Assembly (NCBI GenBank): GCA_964486935.1
Contig: CAZAPG010000058.1
Span: forward strand, 1-44,190
From: CAZAPG01 sp964486935
Lineage (GTDB): Bacteria > Chloroflexota > Anaerolineae > 4572-78 > J111
Length of the DNA stretch: 44,190 bases
Direction of reading: 5' to 3'
Below are positions 1 to 7,013 of this stretch, one piece after another. Both the position numbers and the translations under genes were made by a program. How positions within the stretch are numbered: the stretch's first letter is position 1; each line of letters begins with the position of its first letter. Under the pieces are notes generated by a model. That model ran no database searches. It was not told the DNA's origin and saw only the letters and a list, made by a program, of their open reading frames with translations.

Positions 1-161
1 CATTGGTAACCATCGGCCGACTACTGGTGGTAAACATGCGGCCGCCATTTGACATATGAACTACCTCTTGACATTTTGATCAACGACATTAGCTATAATA
101 ATCACTTTAAAAAACGAGGGTTGCTCTGTATTCAGCGGTTCGACAATTATATCTGGAGCGG
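1..161. other. Left-edge stretch without a recognisable gene
   Basis: No convincing coding frame is visible in these 161 bases on either strand. The stretch is AT-richer than the genes to its right. A TTGACA at 68-73 and a TATAAT at 94-99 lie on the plus strand, but the 20-bp gap between them is too long for a good sigma-70-type promoter and no plus-strand gene starts close downstream. It may be the tail of something outside the window. Confidence 0.4.
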
Positions 162-377
162 CTAATCCTCTAGCTCCAGTTCATCCTTTATCAATACGTC
201 TGTAGTAACCTCAAAGATTTTGGAAATTTTTAGAACCATTTCCACATTGGGAGTTTTTTCCCCTCTCTCCATTTTTGCAATATAGCTATGACCGACTTGA
301 AGCATATCACTTAACTGCCGTAATGATAAGCCTCGCCTGTTACGCAGAGTACGTAGTTTTTCTCCGAATCTTTCCAT
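162..377 (-). CDS. Small XRE-family helix-turn-helix transcriptional regulator
   Basis: This 71-residue protein is essentially one cro/C1-type DNA-binding domain (about residues 5-62). The recognition region SLRQLSDMLQVGHSYIAKME, followed by the RGEKTPN stretch that usually closes the third helix, is typical of the XRE family. There is no extra sensor or catalytic domain, so it probably acts as a dimeric repressor, as small XRE proteins usually do. It ends in an acidic tail (DELELED). It is divergent from the 81-residue gene at 472, and the 94-bp gap between them holds a perfect 11-bp inverted repeat that is a natural candidate operator. The ATG at 377 has only a weak purine-rich ribosome site. 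The family call is firm; the targets are unknown. Confidence 0.85.
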   Translation of the reverse strand: MERFGEKLRTLRNRRGLSLRQLSDMLQVGHSYIAKMERGEKTPNVEMVLKISKIFEVTTDVLIKDELELED

Positions 378-420
378 ATCTTCTATACAAACTTGACATC
401 CGGCAAATAATGAGCTATTA

Positions 421-450
421 TTGACATTGTGTCCCTACGGGGACACAATG
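421..450 (+). promoter_or_regulatory. Promoter with embedded 11-bp palindrome (candidate XRE operator)
   Basis: A TTGACA hexamer at 421-426 is followed after 17 bp by CACAAT at 444-449. Superimposed on the spacer and -10 is a perfect inverted repeat, CATTGTGTCCC (425-435) and GGGACACAATG (440-450), with a 4-base centre. A bound repressor would occlude the promoter of the gene at 472. If transcribed, the same sequence would fold into a strong hairpin, so an RNA role cannot be excluded. Confidence 0.55.
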
Positions 451-471
451 TTTTAAAGAGGAGAGAATTTA

Positions 472-717
472 ATGGGCACTTATGACCACAAGAAAATCTT
501 GTCAGACTATGCCAACGGCAAAATGACGGTTGAAATGGCAGTGGGCCATACTTTGCAACACATTGATAAATTGTATGACCTGCAAACGACAGCCAATATC
601 AACCGCTATGAACTACGCGGCAGGGTAGACAGGCTCGATAAGATGGTCTCTGCCTTACAAAAGGAAGTTGCCCGGCTGGCTGCCTTGATTGAGAAATTTC
701 TCCCCCGGCGCAAATAG
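472..717 (+). CDS. Small coiled-coil protein of unknown function
   Basis: This is an 81-residue hypothetical protein I do not recognise. The N-terminal half is mixed helical. From about residue 45 to 76 the spacing of L, V and I in RVDRLDKMVSALQKEVARLA suggests a coiled coil, and the protein ends in a basic PRRK tail. There are no cysteines, signal peptide or membrane segments. A clear ribosome site (AGGAG at 459-463, 8 nt before the ATG) supports the start. It is divergent from the XRE gene and shares its palindromic control region, so the two are probably a regulator-target pair. The basic tail and helical build would suit a nucleic-acid or partner-binding accessory protein, but that is a guess. 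Confidence 0.7.
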   Translation: MGTYDHKKILSDYANGKMTVEMAVGHTLQHIDKLYDLQTTANINRYELRGRVDRLDKMVSALQKEVARLAALIEKFLPRRK

Positions 718-982
718 AAATTTTCCGGCAAACCGCAAATAGCCTCACCTGGAATGACCGGCCGAACAAATCCATCCAAACTCGCGCAGTCTACGCGCCT
801 GGCAGGCTTTACCTGGGTATAATAAGTTAGAATAATCATTCAGGCAAGATACTGCCCGGCCCTGACAAATATCACCGGAAATTGGTGAAATTCATCACTA
901 TCTTTCCCCGTCCAATTGCGTTAGACTCCCGGTAACGCCGCTTTAACCATACTTTCCACAAACAACGAAACGAAGGAATCTG
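718..982. other. Intergenic region, no gene recognised
   Basis: This 265-bp gap between two plus-strand genes shows a TATAAT-like box at 818-823 without a matching -35 at the usual distance, and a GAAGGAA ribosome site just before the ATG at 983. Open frames on the minus strand here have no ribosome sites and no family features. I see no convincing terminator or RNA. Confidence 0.4.
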
Positions 983-1798
983 ATGAAAGTGACCGTCATC
1001 ATTGTTGTAATTATTGTCGCCCTGACTGTGCTGGGCTGGCTGGGATTGCAGATTAACCCCAGACCATTTCCCGCTTTTTCTCAGCAGCCTTCCCGGCCGG
1101 AGACCATCCCTCTGCCCGCCGATTTGCCCGCGCCCGTGGCCCGCTTCTACCGCCAGCTTTATGGCGAAAATGTGCCGGTCATCGAATCCGCGGTGATGAC
1201 CGGGTGGGCCACCATGCGAATTAACGGCCTCACCTTTCCGGCCCGGTTCCGCATCATTCATCAGGCCGGGCAGGGCTACCGCCACTACATCGAAGCAACC
1301 TTCCTGGGGCTGCCCGTGATGAAGGTAAATGAATATTACCTCGATGGCAACAGCCGCATGGAGTTGCCCTTCGGCGTGACCGAAGGTGAACCAAAGGTGG
1401 ACCAGGGCGCTAACCTGGCGCTGTGGGCCGAGTCGGTCGTCTGGCTGCCCGCCATTCTGCTCACCGACTCGCGGGCGCAATGGCTGCCGGTTGATGATGC
1501 GACCGCGCTGCTGCGGGTCCCCTTTGGTAAAACCGAAGAGTTTTTTGTCGTCCGTTTTGACCCCGCAAGCGGCCTGCCGCAATTGATGGAAACGATGCGC
1601 TACAAAAACCCCGACAGCCCGGACAAGATATTATGGCTCAATCAAATCCGGCGCTGGGACGCGCTCAACGGGCAGACTATTGCCGCCGTGGCCGCGCTCA
1701 CCTGGCTCGATGAGGGCACGCCCTGGGCGGTTTTTACGGTGGAAGAGGTTATTTACAACGTGGCTGTCGAACAACATATTCGGGCCAGGGGGTTGTAA
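983..1798 (+). CDS. Membrane-anchored DUF6544-like protein
   Basis: This 271-residue protein starts with a single hydrophobic segment (about residues 4-24, VIIVVIIVALTVLGWLGL) and continues as a soluble, probably beta-rich domain outside the membrane. The stretch PLPADLPAPVARFYRQLYGE, followed by repeated short strands such as GWATMRINGLTFPARFRII, resembles the DUF6544/DUF6920 family of uncharacterised bacterial proteins. No catalytic motif stands out. The start is supported by GAAGGAA six bases upstream of the ATG. It is convergent with the CGNR gene at 1820 with about 20 bp between the stops. The family assignment is from memory of the motif and is moderately sure; the function is unknown. 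Confidence 0.75.
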   Translation: MKVTVIIVVIIVALTVLGWLGLQINPRPFPAFSQQPSRPETIPLPADLPAPVARFYRQLYGENVPVIESAVMTGWATMRINGLTFPARFRIIHQAGQGYRHYIEATFLGLPVMKVNEYYLDGNSRMELPFGVTEGEPKVDQGANLALWAESVVWLPAILLTDSRAQWLPVDDATALLRVPFGKTEEFFVVRFDPASGLPQLMETMRYKNPDSPDKILWLNQIRRWDALNGQTIAAVAALTWLDEGTPWAVFTVEEVIYNVAVEQHIRARGL

Positions 1799-1819
1799 TT
1801 AACCCCAACCCCCGCAAAC

Positions 1820-2440
1820 TCAATTAGCTTCGGTGGATTGCCGGCGGCGATAGTAACGCCGGGCCTTGGCCCGGTTGCCGCAATGCTGCATCTCGCACCA
1901 GCGGCGGCGGCGATTGCGGCTGGTATCCAAAAACAGCCAGCCGCAGCTCTCTCCGGCGCATTGGCCCACCCGCTCCAGTTGGTCCGAGAGCAGCAGCTCA
2001 AACGCCGACCAGCCAATCGGCCAGAGGACACGTTCCAAAGCTGCCACCTCGCCACTCCAGGCCCGCTTGAACCCCTGTTCAGTGGCAATAATTTTTGACT
2101 GCCCCAGCAGCGGCCCTATGGCCGCATTGAGCGAAGCCGGCTCAACCGCCTGGGGAGGCTGCCCCGCCGCAATTTTGGCAAAGGTGTGGTGGATGATTTC
2201 CCGCAGGGCCAGCGCCTGCTCAAAAACCGCTGTGGCCCGGGCCGGGTTTTGGGCGGCGGCTTCAAGCAGTCCCTCTTTCTCCTGCTCACTCAACGCGCCA
2301 ACGTCAAAATTCCACCAGACCAGATCGCTGTATTGGTGAAAGCGCTCGTACACAGGGTCGCGGCTATCCCAATTTTGACTGTTCACAAAATCGAGACAGG
2401 GCCACCCCCCCACAAATTTGAATTTGGGTCTGTTCATCAT
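1820..2440 (-). CDS. CGNR zinc-finger transcriptional regulator with ABATE domain (paralog 1)
   Basis: This 206-residue protein has the two-part build of the ABATE/CGNR family. The N-terminal domain (about 8-150) begins with the hallmark GGWPCLDFVNSQNW, and the C-terminal zinc finger (161-200) has Cys161, Cys166, Cys182 and Cys187, the last inside the CGNR motif, followed by a basic helix RAKARRYYRRRQ. Family members are thought to be stress- or antibiotic-linked DNA-binding regulators; direct functional data are sparse. It is divergent from the LRR lipoprotein gene. The gap between them carries two 30-bp inverted-repeat modules around a plus-strand promoter, an arrangement repeated at the second CGNR gene in this window. 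I infer that it binds those modules and controls the neighbour and possibly itself. Confidence 0.9.
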   Translation of the reverse strand: MMNRPKFKFVGGWPCLDFVNSQNWDSRDPVYERFHQYSDLVWWNFDVGALSEQEKEGLLEAAAQNPARATAVFEQALALREIIHHTFAKIAAGQPPQAVEPASLNAAIGPLLGQSKIIATEQGFKRAWSGEVAALERVLWPIGWSAFELLLSDQLERVGQCAGESCGWLFLDTSRNRRRRWCEMQHCGNRAKARRYYRRRQSTEAN

Positions 2441-2456
2441 TTGTCTCTGTGAAATT

Positions 2457-2486
2457 CTAACCGGTAAAATTTTATTGACAGGTTAG
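2457..2486. promoter_or_regulatory. Candidate CGNR operator A1
   Basis: CTAACC (2457-2462) and GGTTAG (2481-2486) form a perfect inverted repeat separated by 18 bp, extended outwards by TT and AA. The right-hand end of the spacer is the TTGACA of the LRR promoter. The same half-site spacing occurs at A2, B1 and B2. Confidence 0.65.
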
Positions 2487-2503
2487 AAAAATCGAATTAA
2501 AAT
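2475..2503 (+). promoter_or_regulatory. Promoter of the LRR lipoprotein gene
   Basis: TTGACA at 2475-2480, a 17-bp spacer and TAAAAT at 2498-2503 make a near-consensus housekeeping promoter firing rightwards. The -35 abuts the right half of operator A1 and the -10 abuts the left half of operator A2, so a protein on these sites should block or remodel polymerase binding. Confidence 0.7.
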
Positions 2504-2533
2504 CTAACTGTCGTAACAAGGATAGTCGGTTAT
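2504..2533. promoter_or_regulatory. Candidate CGNR operator A2
   Basis: CTAACT (2504-2509), 18 bp, then GGTTAT (2528-2533). It starts exactly 47 bp after operator A1, the same period as between B1 and B2 at the other CGNR gene. Confidence 0.6.
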
Positions 2534-2560
2534 AAATTTCTGTCAAGCTCTTATGAAGAG

Positions 2561-2585
2561 CTCAAAGGTTTTTGAAACCTTTGAG
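2561..2585 (+). repeat. Perfect 11-bp hairpin in the LRR gene leader
   Basis: CTCAAAGGTTT (2561-2571) and AAACCTTTGAG (2575-2585) are perfectly complementary with a 3-base loop. The hairpin sits in the expected 5' untranslated region, 15 bases before the ribosome site of the LRR gene. No T-run follows, so it is not a classical terminator. It could be a member of a dispersed REP-like family or an RNA stability element. Confidence 0.6.
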
Positions 2586-2612
2586 GTCTGGAGTAGCTGC
2601 AAAGGAGCCGCC

Positions 2613-3986
2613 ATGGCGAGAAAACAATTTGCCGGATTGGTTATCGCAACGATGATGGCCTTGACCGTTGTCTGTTCGTCTGGGCCTGCAACCGCACCTC
2701 CAGATACTCCAACACCACCGCCCGTTGTAGTTGCGGATACGCCACCCCCCCGGCCGCCTGTCACGCCAACCACTACCGGCCGCCGGTTAGAGCCGTATCC
2801 CTTCACCACGCCCCTGCCGCCGCCAACGCCCACCATTCTGGATGGGGTTTACACCAGAGAGGCGCCCTTTATCGGCACGCCGACGCCCTGCCGCCGCTGC
2901 GCCCCTTACCGGGCCGAGGGCGGCGTCTGGACCCTGACGCTCGATGCGGGCGCGTTCAGGGTGTCGCATAGCGGCACCAATTTTCATGGCATCGGCTCCT
3001 TTACCGTATCGGGCAACCGGTTGTCCCTGTTTAACGACCCCAATTGCCATCTGGATGTAGGGCAATATACCTGGGAAATGGATGGGCGCTCGCTGATTTT
3101 GACGCCGGTAGAGGATAGCTGCGGCTTTAAGTTGCGGGCCAAAAATCTGGGCAGCGGGGCGTGGGTCAAACAGGCCGACGCCGCAGGGCAAAAACTTGAC
3201 CCCTGCCAGCCGCCCTCGCAGGAGGCGGCCATCACCGGGCATTGGCCGGCGCCGGCCAGTTGCCGGCAGGCCCACTTTTCTTGCCGCGCCGTATCAGAAA
3301 TTCCCGCCGCAGAGTGCCGGGCGCTGGTGGCGCTTTACGACAGCACCAACGGCCCCGCCTGGCTGCACAACCGGGATTGGCTAAAAACCGGGCAGCCCTG
3401 TAGCTGGTACGGTATCCGCTGCGCCAATGGACACGTTACCACCATCACCATGAATTATAACGACCTGCGCGGCAGCCTGCCGCCAGAATTGGGCGACCTG
3501 TTAAAATTGCAGGTTCTTGCCCTTTATTTTAATTATCTAACCGGAGAGATTCCGCCGGAGATTGGGCAACTGGCCGATTTGCAGACACTGATTTTGCATA
3601 ACAATCGGCTAACCGGCAGCCTGCCGCCGGAATTGGGGCAATTGGCCAACCTGTCCATTCTTGACCTGGACAGCAACCGGTTAAGCGGCAACATTCCGCC
3701 AGAACTGGGCAATCTGAAAAATCTGCGGGCGCTCAAACTGATTAACAATAATTTGAGCGGCAACATTCCGCCGGAGTTGGGTAATTTAACCAATCTGGAA
3801 GGACTCTTTCTGGCCGGCAACAACTTGAGCGGCAGCGTTCCGCCAGAGTTGGGCCGGCTCAGGCAATTGACCATGGTCAACCTGAACTACAACCGGTTAA
3901 GCGGCAGCCTGCCCCCCAACCTCAAAAATTTGCCCGCTTCGGGTTATGATTTCTTCGACTGGAAAAAAGAGCGCTCTTCGGATTAA
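2613..3986 (+). CDS. Secreted lipoprotein with plant-type leucine-rich repeats
   Basis: I place the start at the ATG at 2613, not an in-frame ATG at 2553, because AAAGGAG (2601-2607) lies five bases before it and the protein then begins with a clean lipoprotein signal (MARKQFAGLVIATMMALTVV, Cys21). A Pro/Thr-rich linker (about 25-60) follows, then a beta-rich region of unknown family (about 70-190). Next is a plant LRRNT-like cap (about 233-275: ALVALYDSTNGPAWLHN, then CSWYGIRC). Six 24-residue repeats and a partial seventh follow, each GxLPPELGxLxxLxxLxLxxNxLx, from about residue 287. It should sit on the outer face of the membrane and bind a protein or glycan. It is controlled from a promoter bracketed by candidate CGNR operators. 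Its stop overlaps the stop of the convergent CGNR gene. Confidence 0.88.
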   Translation: MARKQFAGLVIATMMALTVVCSSGPATAPPDTPTPPPVVVADTPPPRPPVTPTTTGRRLEPYPFTTPLPPPTPTILDGVYTREAPFIGTPTPCRRCAPYRAEGGVWTLTLDAGAFRVSHSGTNFHGIGSFTVSGNRLSLFNDPNCHLDVGQYTWEMDGRSLILTPVEDSCGFKLRAKNLGSGAWVKQADAAGQKLDPCQPPSQEAAITGHWPAPASCRQAHFSCRAVSEIPAAECRALVALYDSTNGPAWLHNRDWLKTGQPCSWYGIRCANGHVTTITMNYNDLRGSLPPELGDLLKLQVLALYFNYLTGEIPPEIGQLADLQTLILHNNRLTGSLPPELGQLANLSILDLDSNRLSGNIPPELGNLKNLRALKLINNNLSGNIPPELGNLTNLEGLFLAGNNLSGSVPPELGRLRQLTMVNLNYNRLSGSLPPNLKNLPASGYDFFDWKKERSSD

Positions 3987-4615
3987 GTAGCCTCTGGCTC
4001 AGCCTGCCGCCGGCGATGCCGGCGCACCTTGGCCCGATTTCCGCAGCTTTCCATATTGCACCAGCGGCGGCTGCGGTTTTTGCTGGTGTCTAAAAACAAA
4101 AAACCGCAGCCCCGGTCATCTTCACATTCTTTTACCCGCTCAAGCTGGTCAGAGGTGAGCAACTCCGCCGCCGAGCGAACCACCGGCCACAGCATCCAAT
4201 CCGGCGCAGCGTCGGTGCCGGAATATGTCCAGCTAAAGCCGCCGTTGCTTTCTGCCAGTTGTAAATGGCCCAATGCCGCCGGCAGCGCCCCGTTCAACAG
4301 GGCCAGGTCGGCGGTTGCTGCTTTGCGCCCCGCCGCCACCGCCGAAAAAATACGGTAAAGCGCCTCTCTCAGTTCAATGGCTTTGGCCAAAACGGCCTCG
4401 GCCTGCGCCGGGTCGCTCTCGCCGGCCTGAGTCAACTGCTGCCGTTCCGCTTGGCCAATCAAGCCGATGTGCTGCGCCCACAAGGCCAAATCTGCATAAC
4501 TTTTTAAATACTCGGTGGGATTTTCAGAGGCGTGCCAGTCGGCGGTGTTGGCAAAGTCAAGGCACAGCCAGCCGGCCTCTAACTGAAGATGACTGATTAA
4601 TCCAATGTTGGCCAT
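3983..4615 (-). CDS. CGNR zinc-finger transcriptional regulator with ABATE domain (paralog 2)
   Basis: This is a second ABATE/CGNR protein, 210 residues from the chosen start. An in-frame ATG exists at 4636, but only the ATG at 4615 has a ribosome site (GAGGGGA about 9 bases upstream), and it starts the protein close to the conserved LEAGWLCLDFANTADWH. The zinc-finger cysteines are at about 164, 170, 186 and 191 (CNMESCGNR), followed by a basic tail RAKVRRHRRRQ. It is clearly paralogous to the gene at 1820 (similar finger, length and divergent layout). Its stop overlaps the stop of the convergent LRR gene. Upstream lie two operator modules with the same geometry as those of paralog 1, so the two regulators may share sites or cross-regulate. 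Confidence 0.9.
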   Translation of the reverse strand: MANIGLISHLQLEAGWLCLDFANTADWHASENPTEYLKSYADLALWAQHIGLIGQAERQQLTQAGESDPAQAEAVLAKAIELREALYRIFSAVAAGRKAATADLALLNGALPAALGHLQLAESNGGFSWTYSGTDAAPDWMLWPVVRSAAELLTSDQLERVKECEDDRGCGFLFLDTSKNRSRRWCNMESCGNRAKVRRHRRRQAEPEAT

Positions 4616-4725
4616 AATAACCCATCCCCTCAACATGCTTTGAGCGTAACCGGCGCAACAAACTCATAACCCGCCTTAAAGAGATTGCCTGACCGGTTCT
4701 TGATTCCAGCATACCAGATTTAGAT

Positions 4726-4755
4726 GTAACTGTCAAAATAGTATTGACAGGTTAC
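4726..4755. promoter_or_regulatory. Candidate CGNR operator B1
   Basis: GTAACT (4726-4731), 18 bp, then GGTTAC (4750-4755). The symmetry extends inwards: GTAACTGTCA on the left mirrors TGACAGGTTAC on the right with one extra base. The spacer ends in TTGACA, exactly as in operator A1. Confidence 0.65.
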
Positions 4756-4772
4756 TGTTTTCATGATAATAT
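4744..4772 (+). promoter_or_regulatory. Promoter of the small protein-EamA operon
   Basis: TTGACA (4744-4749), 17 bp, TAATAT (4767-4772), with an overlapping GATAAT at 4765-4770 as an alternative -10. The position relative to the two operator modules is the same as for the LRR promoter at 2475-2503. Confidence 0.65.
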
Positions 4773-4802
4773 GTAACTATTAAAATTAAATTAGAAGGTT
4801 AC
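4773..4802. promoter_or_regulatory. Candidate CGNR operator B2
   Basis: GTAACT (4773-4778), 18 bp, then GGTTAC (4797-4802). It starts 47 bp after B1, the same period as A1 to A2. The outer AT before GTAACT is also repeated (4724-4731 and 4771-4778 are both ATGTAACT). Confidence 0.62.
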
Positions 4803-4825
4803 ATTGTTATTAATGGAGTGGCGAT

Positions 4826-5044
4826 ATGTTTCCCAATGAGCAAACTTTGTGGACCATTGCCCGGATACGGCATCAGGAAAAAATAGAGAGGGCGGAGCAA
4901 TTAATGTTGCTGGAAATGGACCGGTCAGCCCAGGGCGGCCAGTGGCGACAACTCACCGGGAAGGCCGGCGGCTGGCTGGTTGAGGCGCTTGAAGCTTTAA
5001 TGGCAAATCAGCCCGGCGCCGGGTTGGCCGATGAAAAACGATAG
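4826..5044 (+). CDS. Small helical protein upstream of an EamA transporter
   Basis: This 72-residue protein is not recognised. It is predicted to be mostly alpha-helical and charged (IARIRHQEKIERAEQLMLLEMDR), with no signal peptide, membrane segment or cysteine. GGAG at 4814-4817, eight bases before the ATG, supports translation. It is the first gene after the CGNR-bracketed promoter, and its last 14 bases overlap the start of the EamA gene, so the two are probably translationally coupled. A small regulatory or accessory protein of the transporter is possible but unproven. Confidence 0.6.
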   Translation: MFPNEQTLWTIARIRHQEKIERAEQLMLLEMDRSAQGGQWRQLTGKAGGWLVEALEALMANQPGAGLADEKR

Positions 5045-5972
5045 CCGCCTGCGGCTCCGGGCCGCTCAGGGAGTCAATTGCAAAAATTTTCTGGCAACGG
5101 CGGGGCTGCTGTATGTGGCGGTAATCTGGGGGTCAACCTTTATTGTGGTCAAAGACAGCCTGCAATTTGTTGACCCGGTAATTCTGGTCGGATATCGCTT
5201 TTTGTTGGCCGCTTTGATGATGGCCGGCTTTTTAATTTACCGCCGCCGGCCATTGTGGGCCAACCTTAAATCGGGGCTGGTGCTGGGCGCTCTGTTGTGG
5301 CTGGTTTATGGCCCGCAAACTATCGGGCTAAAAACCACAACCGCCGCCAATTCCGGCTTTATTACGGGGTTGTTTGTGGCCTTTGTGCCGCTGTTGTCGC
5401 TGCTGTTCTTTAAGCAGTGGCCAACGGGGCAACGGCTGCTGACTATTTTGATGGCTGTAGCCGGCTTGTGGCTGCTCACCGGCGGGCTGGTTGCCCTCAA
5501 CCAGGGCGATATGCTGACCATCATTGCCGCCGTGGGCTTTGCCGCCTACATTTTGGCAGCCGACCGCTATCTCAGGGCGCAGCTTGACCCGCTTGTTCTC
5601 AGCTTTCAGCAATTTCTGGTGGTCGGCGGGTTGAGTCTGGCCATCGGCGGCCTGTTTGAGTTGCCCTTTTCCATCGCCTCTGCCGGCGGGGTTGGGCTGG
5701 TGATATTTTTAACCCTGTTCCCTTCGCTGTCGGGTTTTGTCATCCAAATGCTGGCCCAAAAATATGTCGCGCCGGTTCGGGTGGCGCTCATTTTAACGCT
5801 GGAGCCGGTTTTTGCTGCAGCCTTTGCCTGGACCCTGGGCGGCGAGCCATTTATTGTAACTCGCGCAGCGGGCGGCCTGCTGATATTTGGGGCAATGATT
5901 TTGGCCGAAGCGCCTTTACCCAGGTTGGGAATTTTGCGGTATAATCGGCCATTCAACCGCCTGGAGGCTTAA
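5031..5972 (+). CDS. EamA/DMT-family transporter
   Basis: This 313-residue integral membrane protein has about ten hydrophobic segments arranged as two similar five-helix halves, the usual build of the drug/metabolite transporter superfamily. The first half opens with LLYVAVIWGSTFIVVKDSL and contains GYRFLLAALMMAGFLIYRRRPLW; the second has LEPVFAAAFAWTLGGEPF, the conserved turn of EamA domain 2. Family members export or import small metabolites, amino-acid derivatives or drugs; the substrate cannot be read from sequence. It is coupled to the small gene at 4826 and lies under the candidate CGNR-controlled promoter. That fits a regulator-exporter pair such as those used for toxic metabolites (inference). 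Confidence 0.88.
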   Translation: MKNDSRLRLRAAQGVNCKNFLATAGLLYVAVIWGSTFIVVKDSLQFVDPVILVGYRFLLAALMMAGFLIYRRRPLWANLKSGLVLGALLWLVYGPQTIGLKTTTAANSGFITGLFVAFVPLLSLLFFKQWPTGQRLLTILMAVAGLWLLTGGLVALNQGDMLTIIAAVGFAAYILAADRYLRAQLDPLVLSFQQFLVVGGLSLAIGGLFELPFSIASAGGVGLVIFLTLFPSLSGFVIQMLAQKYVAPVRVALILTLEPVFAAAFAWTLGGEPFIVTRAAGGLLIFGAMILAEAPLPRLGILRYNRPFNRLEA

Positions 5973-5986
5973 AGAGCGAGGGATAA

Positions 5987-6895
5987 ATGACAACAGCCAG
6001 TTCGCCACATTTACTTTACGAACCAACCCCGGCCCAATTTAATTTTAAGGCCACCGCTACGGCTCACGGTTGGGCGGCGTTACAACCCTTTCAGTGGGAC
6101 GCCTCCGCCGCAACGCTGCGCCGGGTACAGCAATTGAGCAGCGGCCAGGTAGTCACGTTGCACATGCAGGCCAATGACCACGCGCCCAACAACGCGGTGC
6201 GGGTGCAGGTAGAGTCGGCCCAACCCCTAACCCCAACCGAAGAAGCCGAAATTCGCCAGGCCACGCGGCGAATGTTCCGCCTTAATGAAGAGTTGGACGA
6301 ATTTTACCAGCTAAACGCCCAAATGAACGGCTGGCAACTGCGTTTGAAGCCGGGCGGCGGCCGGCTGCTGCGCTGTCCCACCCTGTTTGAAGATATGGTC
6401 TACACCCTCTGCACCACCAACATTGCCTGGTCTGGCACCAAACGGATGGTCGAGCGGCTGACGAACTCGCTGGGCCAGCCCCTGCCCTTCGATGATACCC
6501 GGCGGGCCTTTCCGTCGCCGGAAGCCATTGCCGGGGCCGGGCCGGATGTTTTGAAGCGGGAAACGGGCCTGGGGTATCGCAGCCAGTATGTCTGGGCGCT
6601 GGCCAGGGCCGTGGCCGAGGGTCAACTTGATTTGAGCAATTTTGAGGAGCCGCATCGCCCCACAGATGACCTGCGCCAGGCGCTGCTAAAAATAAAGGGA
6701 TTTGGCAGTTACGCCACGGCCACCATTTTAATGCTGTTGAGCCGCTACGAGCATCTGGCAATTGATAGCGAGATGCGGGCCTTTGTCTCCAAAAAATATT
6801 TTGACAGCCAGCCGGTCAGCGACTCTCAAATTGAAGCTATTTACGCGCCCTGGGGCCGCTGGAAATATCTGGCCTACTGGTTTGACGCCGCCTGA
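5987..6895 (+). CDS. HhH-GPD superfamily DNA glycosylase (AlkA/OGG1-like)
   Basis: This 302-residue base-excision repair enzyme is predicted to cut the N-glycosidic bond of damaged bases. The N-terminal about 110 residues resemble the beta domain of AlkA/OGG1. The catalytic half contains TLFEDMVYTLCTTNIAWSGTKRM, then the helix-hairpin-helix IKGFGSYATATI (around residue 235), followed by the catalytic aspartate in LAIDSEMRAFV (around residue 260). The OGG1 lysine position in the hairpin is occupied by Tyr here, so a monofunctional glycosylase without lyase chemistry is likely. The ending APWGRWKYLAYWFD is typical. It starts 14 bp after the EamA gene, with GCGAGGG upstream, and is probably co-transcribed with it. 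Confidence 0.85.
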   Translation: MTTASSPHLLYEPTPAQFNFKATATAHGWAALQPFQWDASAATLRRVQQLSSGQVVTLHMQANDHAPNNAVRVQVESAQPLTPTEEAEIRQATRRMFRLNEELDEFYQLNAQMNGWQLRLKPGGGRLLRCPTLFEDMVYTLCTTNIAWSGTKRMVERLTNSLGQPLPFDDTRRAFPSPEAIAGAGPDVLKRETGLGYRSQYVWALARAVAEGQLDLSNFEEPHRPTDDLRQALLKIKGFGSYATATILMLLSRYEHLAIDSEMRAFVSKKYFDSQPVSDSQIEAIYAPWGRWKYLAYWFDAA

Positions 6896-7013
6896 AACAA
6901 AATAACTTTGCTTTTAGCTATTCTTGAGTAAAATCATCTGGTTAATAAAAATAAGGCCGCGCCAGCGGTCATTATTATTTTCTTTGCCAGGAAAGAGAGA
7001 TTACCGGGTTATA

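Noticed and set aside
68..99. TTGACA and TATAAT as a promoter near the left edge
   Set aside because: The spacer is 20 bp and no plus-strand gene begins soon after.
872..1582. 236-codon minus-strand frame opposite the DUF6544-like gene
   Set aside because: Composition is that of an antisense shadow in GC-rich DNA (Gly, His, Gln and Arg rich); no ribosome site or domain.
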